64,000 nt of DNA, from NCBI RefSeq assembly GCF_013408175.1, contig NZ_JACBYW010000005.1, forward strand, positions 1 through 64,000, written 5' to 3'. The notes beneath the pieces are model-generated. The model saw only the letters and a list, made by a program, of their open reading frames with translations. It searched no databases and was not told the origin of the DNA. Positions within the stretch are counted from its first letter, which is position 1. Every line of letters starts with the position of its first letter. Source of the stretch: Actinopolyspora biskrensis. GTDB lineage: Bacteria; Actinomycetota; Actinomycetes; Mycobacteriales; Pseudonocardiaceae. Shown piece by piece: positions 60,924 to 64,000 of this stretch. A program made the translations under genes and the position numbers.

Positions 60924-62534
60924 GTGTACCAGCAAACCCTCGATCCGCTCTTCGGATCGCTCGGTTGGAGTGCGTTGGTCGCGGCCTTACCGCTCCTCGT
61001 CCTGTTCGCGCTGCTGGGAATTTTCCGCGTGACGGCGTGGAAGGCCTCGCTGATCGCTCTCGCGGTGGCACTGGCGGTTTCGGTCGGAGCGTACGGAATG
61101 CCGCCGGGGCAGGCTCTGATGTCCGTTTCGCTCGGTGCGGCCTTCGGATTCTTCCCGATCCTGTGGATCGTCATAAACGCCATCTGGATCTACAACATGA
61201 CCGTGGTCACCGGTGACTTCGAGGTGCTGCAGCGGTCTTTCGCCAGGGTCAGCGCCGACAGGCGGATCCAGGCCGTGATCATCGCCTTCTGCTTCGGGGC
61301 GTTGCTGGAGGCGTTGGCCGGTTTCGGGACCCCGGTGGCGATCACCACGGTCATGCTGCTCTCACTGGGCTTCCGGGCGTTGACGGCGGCCGTGGTCGCG
61401 CTGGTCGCCAACACGGCGCCGGTCGCCTACGGCGCCCTCGCGGCCCCGATCGTGACGCTGTCCAGTGTGACCGGACTTCCAATGTCCGAACTCGGGGCCG
61501 TGACGGGAAGGCAGACCCCGCTGCTGGCCGTGGTCGTGCCACTGGTGCTGGTGGGGATCATCGACGGGTGGCGCGGGATGCGCCAGACCCTGCCCGCCAC
61601 GCTGGTCTGCGGCACCACCTTCGCGCTCGCGCAGTTCCTGTCCGCGAACTTCGTCTCGGTGCCGTTGACCGACATAATCGCCGCTCTGGTCTCGGCGGGG
61701 GCCACCGTGCTGCTGCTGCGCTGGTGGTCACCCGTGCACACCGCTAACGAGCGCGAGGTGGCCGAGGCCCCCGGAGCGGCCCGCACGGCCGACGGCGGGG
61801 GCACCGTGCTGCGAGCCTACGCGCCGTACCTGATCATAATCGCGGTCTTCGTCCTCGCGCAGCTCCGCCCGGTCGCCGACGCCCTGGACGCGGTGACCGT
61901 CTCCTTCCGCTGGCCGGGGCTGGAGGTGCTCGACCCCTCGGGGCAGCCCCTCGCGCTCGTCGAGTACGACTTCGCCTGGCTCTCCGGGGCGGGCTCGCTG
62001 CTGCTGATCGCGGGAGCGCTCACCACTCCGGTGCTGGGGATCGGCACCCGTACGGCCGCGACCCGGTACCTGGCCACTTACGCGCAGCTCAAGTGGCCGA
62101 TCGTGACGGTGATGTCGGTGCTGGCCATCGCCTACGTCATGAACACTTCGGGGCAGACGGCCACGCTGGGCAACTGGATGGCGGCCGCGGGCGGCCTGTT
62201 CGCGTTGATCTCGCCGGTGCTCGGCTGGCTGGGCGTCGCGGTGACGGGTTCGGACACCTCCTCCAACTCGCTGTTCGGTGCCCTGCAGGTGACGGCGGCG
62301 AACAAAGCGGGGATCGACCCGGTGCTCGCCGCGGCCGCCAACGGTTCCGGCGGCGTGCTCGGCAAGATGATCTCGCCGCAGAATCTGGCCATCGCCGCGG
62401 GAGCGGTGGGGATGACCGGCGGGGAAGGCGACATCTTCCGCAGGGTGCTGCCGTGGAGCCTCGGGTTCCTGGCCGTGATGTGCCTGCTGGTTTATCTGCA
62501 GTCCACCCCGGTGCTGAGCTGGATGCTGCTGTGA
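60924..62534 (+). CDS. lctP: L-lactate/glycolate permease
   Basis: A 536-residue, 12-plus-helix permease of the LctP family that imports lactate and glycolate with protons. QQTLDPLFGSLGWSALVAALPLL at the N-terminus and ALLEALAGFGTPVAITTVML in the middle are characteristic, and TASSNSLFG-like TGSDTSSNSLFGALQ and KMISPQNLAIAAGA near the end. I chose the GTG at 60924 (GGAGGG upstream); a frame to 60774 adds a non-hydrophobic 50-residue extension. It follows glcF by 192 bp and may be in the same operon or behind its own promoter. Confidence 0.93.
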   Translation: MYQQTLDPLFGSLGWSALVAALPLLVLFALLGIFRVTAWKASLIALAVALAVSVGAYGMPPGQALMSVSLGAAFGFFPILWIVINAIWIYNMTVVTGDFEVLQRSFARVSADRRIQAVIIAFCFGALLEALAGFGTPVAITTVMLLSLGFRALTAAVVALVANTAPVAYGALAAPIVTLSSVTGLPMSELGAVTGRQTPLLAVVVPLVLVGIIDGWRGMRQTLPATLVCGTTFALAQFLSANFVSVPLTDIIAALVSAGATVLLLRWWSPVHTANEREVAEAPGAARTADGGGTVLRAYAPYLIIIAVFVLAQLRPVADALDAVTVSFRWPGLEVLDPSGQPLALVEYDFAWLSGAGSLLLIAGALTTPVLGIGTRTAATRYLATYAQLKWPIVTVMSVLAIAYVMNTSGQTATLGNWMAAAGGLFALISPVLGWLGVAVTGSDTSSNSLFGALQVTAANKAGIDPVLAAAANGSGGVLGKMISPQNLAIAAGAVGMTGGEGDIFRRVLPWSLGFLAVMCLLVYLQSTPVLSWMLL

Positions 62535-62640
62535 ACATCCGGCGGTTCGGCTGTCGCGGGCGGTGCCGACCGCGCAGGTGGTGGTTTCGGCTCCGCCCGC
62601 GCCGGAAGAAGAACCCGCGGCGGTGCGAGTAGCCCGGGGA
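62535..62640. repeat. Intergenic GC-rich repeat, copy 5 (inverse orientation, partial)
   Basis: The minus strand reads CTCGCACCGCCGCGGGTTCT (about 62610-62629), nearly identical to copy 2, and further on GCGGTCGGCACCGCC, like the CAGTCGGCACTGCC block of copy 1. It fills the gap between the permease and thiolase. Confidence 0.6.
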
Positions 62641-62693
62641 GGCGCCGGACTCACCTGCCGAGGGCGACACCCTCGCGAGCGTTCTCCATTGAC

Positions 62694-62714
62694 TGTGACA
62701 GTGTTGGTGTCACA
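62694..62714. promoter_or_regulatory. Dyad operator upstream of the thiolase gene
   Basis: TGTGACA at 62694-62700 and TGTCACA at 62708-62714 form a perfect inverted repeat with a 7-bp spacer, 42 bp before the ATG. It matches the dyad next to merR at 51154-51176 in 19 of 23 positions. Confidence 0.7.
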
Positions 62715-62755
62715 CTCTTCATGGAGGACCGCCGCAACGAGGAGGCACCCCACAC

Positions 62756-63973
62756 ATGTCCGAGGCGTTTGTCTACGATGCGATCCGCACCCCGCGCGGT
62801 CGCGGCAAGAAAACCGGTGCGCTGTACGGGACGAAACCCATCAGCCTCGTGGTCGGGCTCGTGGAGGAGCTGCGTCGCCGCCACCCGAACATGGATCCGG
62901 AGGTGCTCGACGATCTGGTGCTCGGAGTCGTCACCCCGGTGGGTGATCAGGGTGGCGACATAGCCAAGTCGGCCGCGCTCGCCGCGGGGCTGCCGGAAAC
63001 GGTGAGCGGTGTCCAGCTCAACCGCTTCTGCGCCTCCGGGCTGGAAGCCGTGAACACCGCCGCCCAGAAGGTGCGCTCCGGCTGGGAGGACGCCGTGCTG
63101 GCGGGCGGGGTCGAGTCCATGTCCCGCATCCCGCTGGGCACCGACGGCGGAGCCTGGGCCATGGACCCCGAGACCAATCTCGACACCTCCTTCGTCCCGC
63201 AGGGGATCGGGGCCGACCTGATCGCGACCCTCGAGGGCTTCGACAGGGAGAAGGTGGACGCCTTCGCCGCGGAGTCCCAGACCCGCGCCGCCAAGGCCTG
63301 GGCGGACGGCCGCTTCTCCGAATCGGTCGTGCCGGTCACCGACCGCAACGGGATGACGGTGCTGGACCGCGACGAGCACGTGCGTCCGAGCACGACGGCC
63401 GAAGGGCTCGCCGGGCTGGAGCCCTCCTTCGCCGGGATCGGCGACATGGGCGGCTTCGACGCCGTCACGCTGCAGAAGTACCACTGGGTGGAGCGGATCG
63501 ACCACGTGCACACCCCGGGCAACTCCTCGGGCATCGTCGACGGTGCCGCGCTCACGCTGGTCGGGGGCAGGCAGTTCGGCGAACGGAGCGGAATGCGCCC
63601 ACGGGCGCGGATCGTCTCCGCCGCGCTGAGCGGGGCGGACCCGACGATCATGCTGACCGGCCCGGGACCCGCCGTGCGCAAGGCGCTGGGCAAGGCCGAA
63701 CTGGACATCGGGGACATCGACCTCGTCGAGATCAACGAGGCCTTCGCGGCGGTGCCGCTGAAGTTCATGAAGGACTTCGGAGTCCCGCATGAGAAGGTCA
63801 ACGTCAACGGCGGGGCGATCGCGATGGGCCACCCTCTCGGCGCCACGGGAGCGATGATCCTCGGCACGCTGGTCGACGAGCTCGAACGCCGCGGTCAGCG
63901 CTACGGACTGGCCACCCTGTGCATCGGGGGTGGCATGGGAATCGCCACGATCGTCGAACGAGTCACCGAGTGA
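62756..63973 (+). CDS. fadA: Acetyl-CoA acyltransferase (3-ketoacyl-CoA thiolase)
   Basis: The last beta-oxidation step: 3-ketoacyl-CoA plus CoA to acetyl-CoA and shortened acyl-CoA. The 405-residue length is full. Nucleophile Cys92 ([10 protein letters not shown]), base His359 ([15 protein letters not shown]) and Cys389 (CIGGGMG) are present, with [14 protein letters not shown] between. The ATG at 62756 has GAGGAGG upstream. The short run of sequence after the stop does not show the next gene, but a fadB partner usually follows. Confidence 0.95.
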   Translation: MSEAFVYDAIRTPRGRGKKTGALYGTKPISLVVGLVEELRRRHPNMDPEVLDDLVLGVVTPVGDQGGDIAKSAALAAGLPETVSGVQLNRFCASGLEAVNTAAQKVRSGWEDAVLAGGVESMSRIPLGTDGGAWAMDPETNLDTSFVPQGIGADLIATLEGFDREKVDAFAAESQTRAAKAWADGRFSESVVPVTDRNGMTVLDRDEHVRPSTTAEGLAGLEPSFAGIGDMGGFDAVTLQKYHWVERIDHVHTPGNSSGIVDGAALTLVGGRQFGERSGMRPRARIVSAALSGADPTIMLTGPGPAVRKALGKAELDIGDIDLVEINEAFAAVPLKFMKDFGVPHEKVNVNGGAIAMGHPLGATGAMILGTLVDELERRGQRYGLATLCIGGGMGIATIVERVTE

Positions 63974-64000
63974 CGACCCCACGCCGGTGACCCCACGGTC

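Noticed and set aside
1-64000. tRNA, rRNA genes and CRISPR arrays
   Set aside because: I looked for CCA-ended cloverleaf patterns, conserved rRNA segments and regularly spaced direct repeats and found none that held up.

Overview
This is a chromosome segment from a high-GC actinomycete. Coding is dense, GC-rich at third positions and uses many GTG starts. The E1/E2 fusion 2-oxoglutarate enzyme (Kgd type), EspG/PPE-type secretion genes, an XRE/DUF397 pair, a 6C RNA and an SSI-type inhibitor together suggest a Pseudonocardiales-like organism (Saccharopolyspora/Actinopolyspora type). This is inferred from gene content only. No tRNA, rRNA or CRISPR array was seen.

Layout. 1-8184: tail of a transposase, then an IclR regulator divergent from a full histidine-utilisation operon (hutH, hutU, an M20 amidohydrolase, hutF, hutI). 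The operon has no recognisable hutG, and the M20 enzyme sits where a deformylase would be expected. 8430-16742: a small secreted protein, an aldehyde dehydrogenase, an Asp23/Gls24 protein, a threonine-to-glycine operon (tdh, kbl, LysR), a tandem trio of tiny secreted paralogues (the middle one frameshifted) and a DUF6104 protein. 17237-26051: Kgd, a Doc/antitoxin pair with a clear operator palindrome, and a single-chain ABC exporter with two membrane and two ATPase units. 26294-30065: a coupled pair of micro-genes, a 5'-truncated hexuloisomerase-like gene and an ABC-2 exporter operon.

30091-33482 is visibly AT-richer and looks acquired. It holds two paralogous secreted proteins flanking a possible secreted toxin and immunity pair, then a decayed IS701-family element with intact ends. 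33749-39160: a type VII secretion cluster (ESX-like protein, DUF3558 lipoprotein, PPE-like protein, EspG) behind a repeat-bearing promoter, then an XRE/DUF397 pair and three small genes. 39232-42189: a second ABC-2 exporter and a hypothetical protein. 42464-42552: a 6C RNA with a strong terminator.

42699-48082 is nitrogen and one-carbon metabolism: alanine dehydrogenase with a PucR regulator, then a tandem glycine riboswitch ahead of gcvH and sdaA. 48170-55747: an MFS exporter, an SSI protease inhibitor, a MerR regulator divergent from CoA-transferase and acyl-CoA dehydrogenase genes, a phosphodiesterase-like protein and an MpaB-type oxygenase. 55831-62534: a membrane protein, then glcD-glcE-glcF with a lactate/glycolate permease behind twin dyads. 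62756-63973: a thiolase.

Three themes recur. Many genes feed amino acids and short acids into central metabolism (histidine, threonine, alanine, glycine, serine, glycolate/lactate, fatty acids). A family of GC-rich intergenic repeats appears in at least five gaps. A 23-bp dyad in the MerR/CoA-transferase gap is nearly identical to one before the thiolase, which suggests a small fatty-acid regulon.
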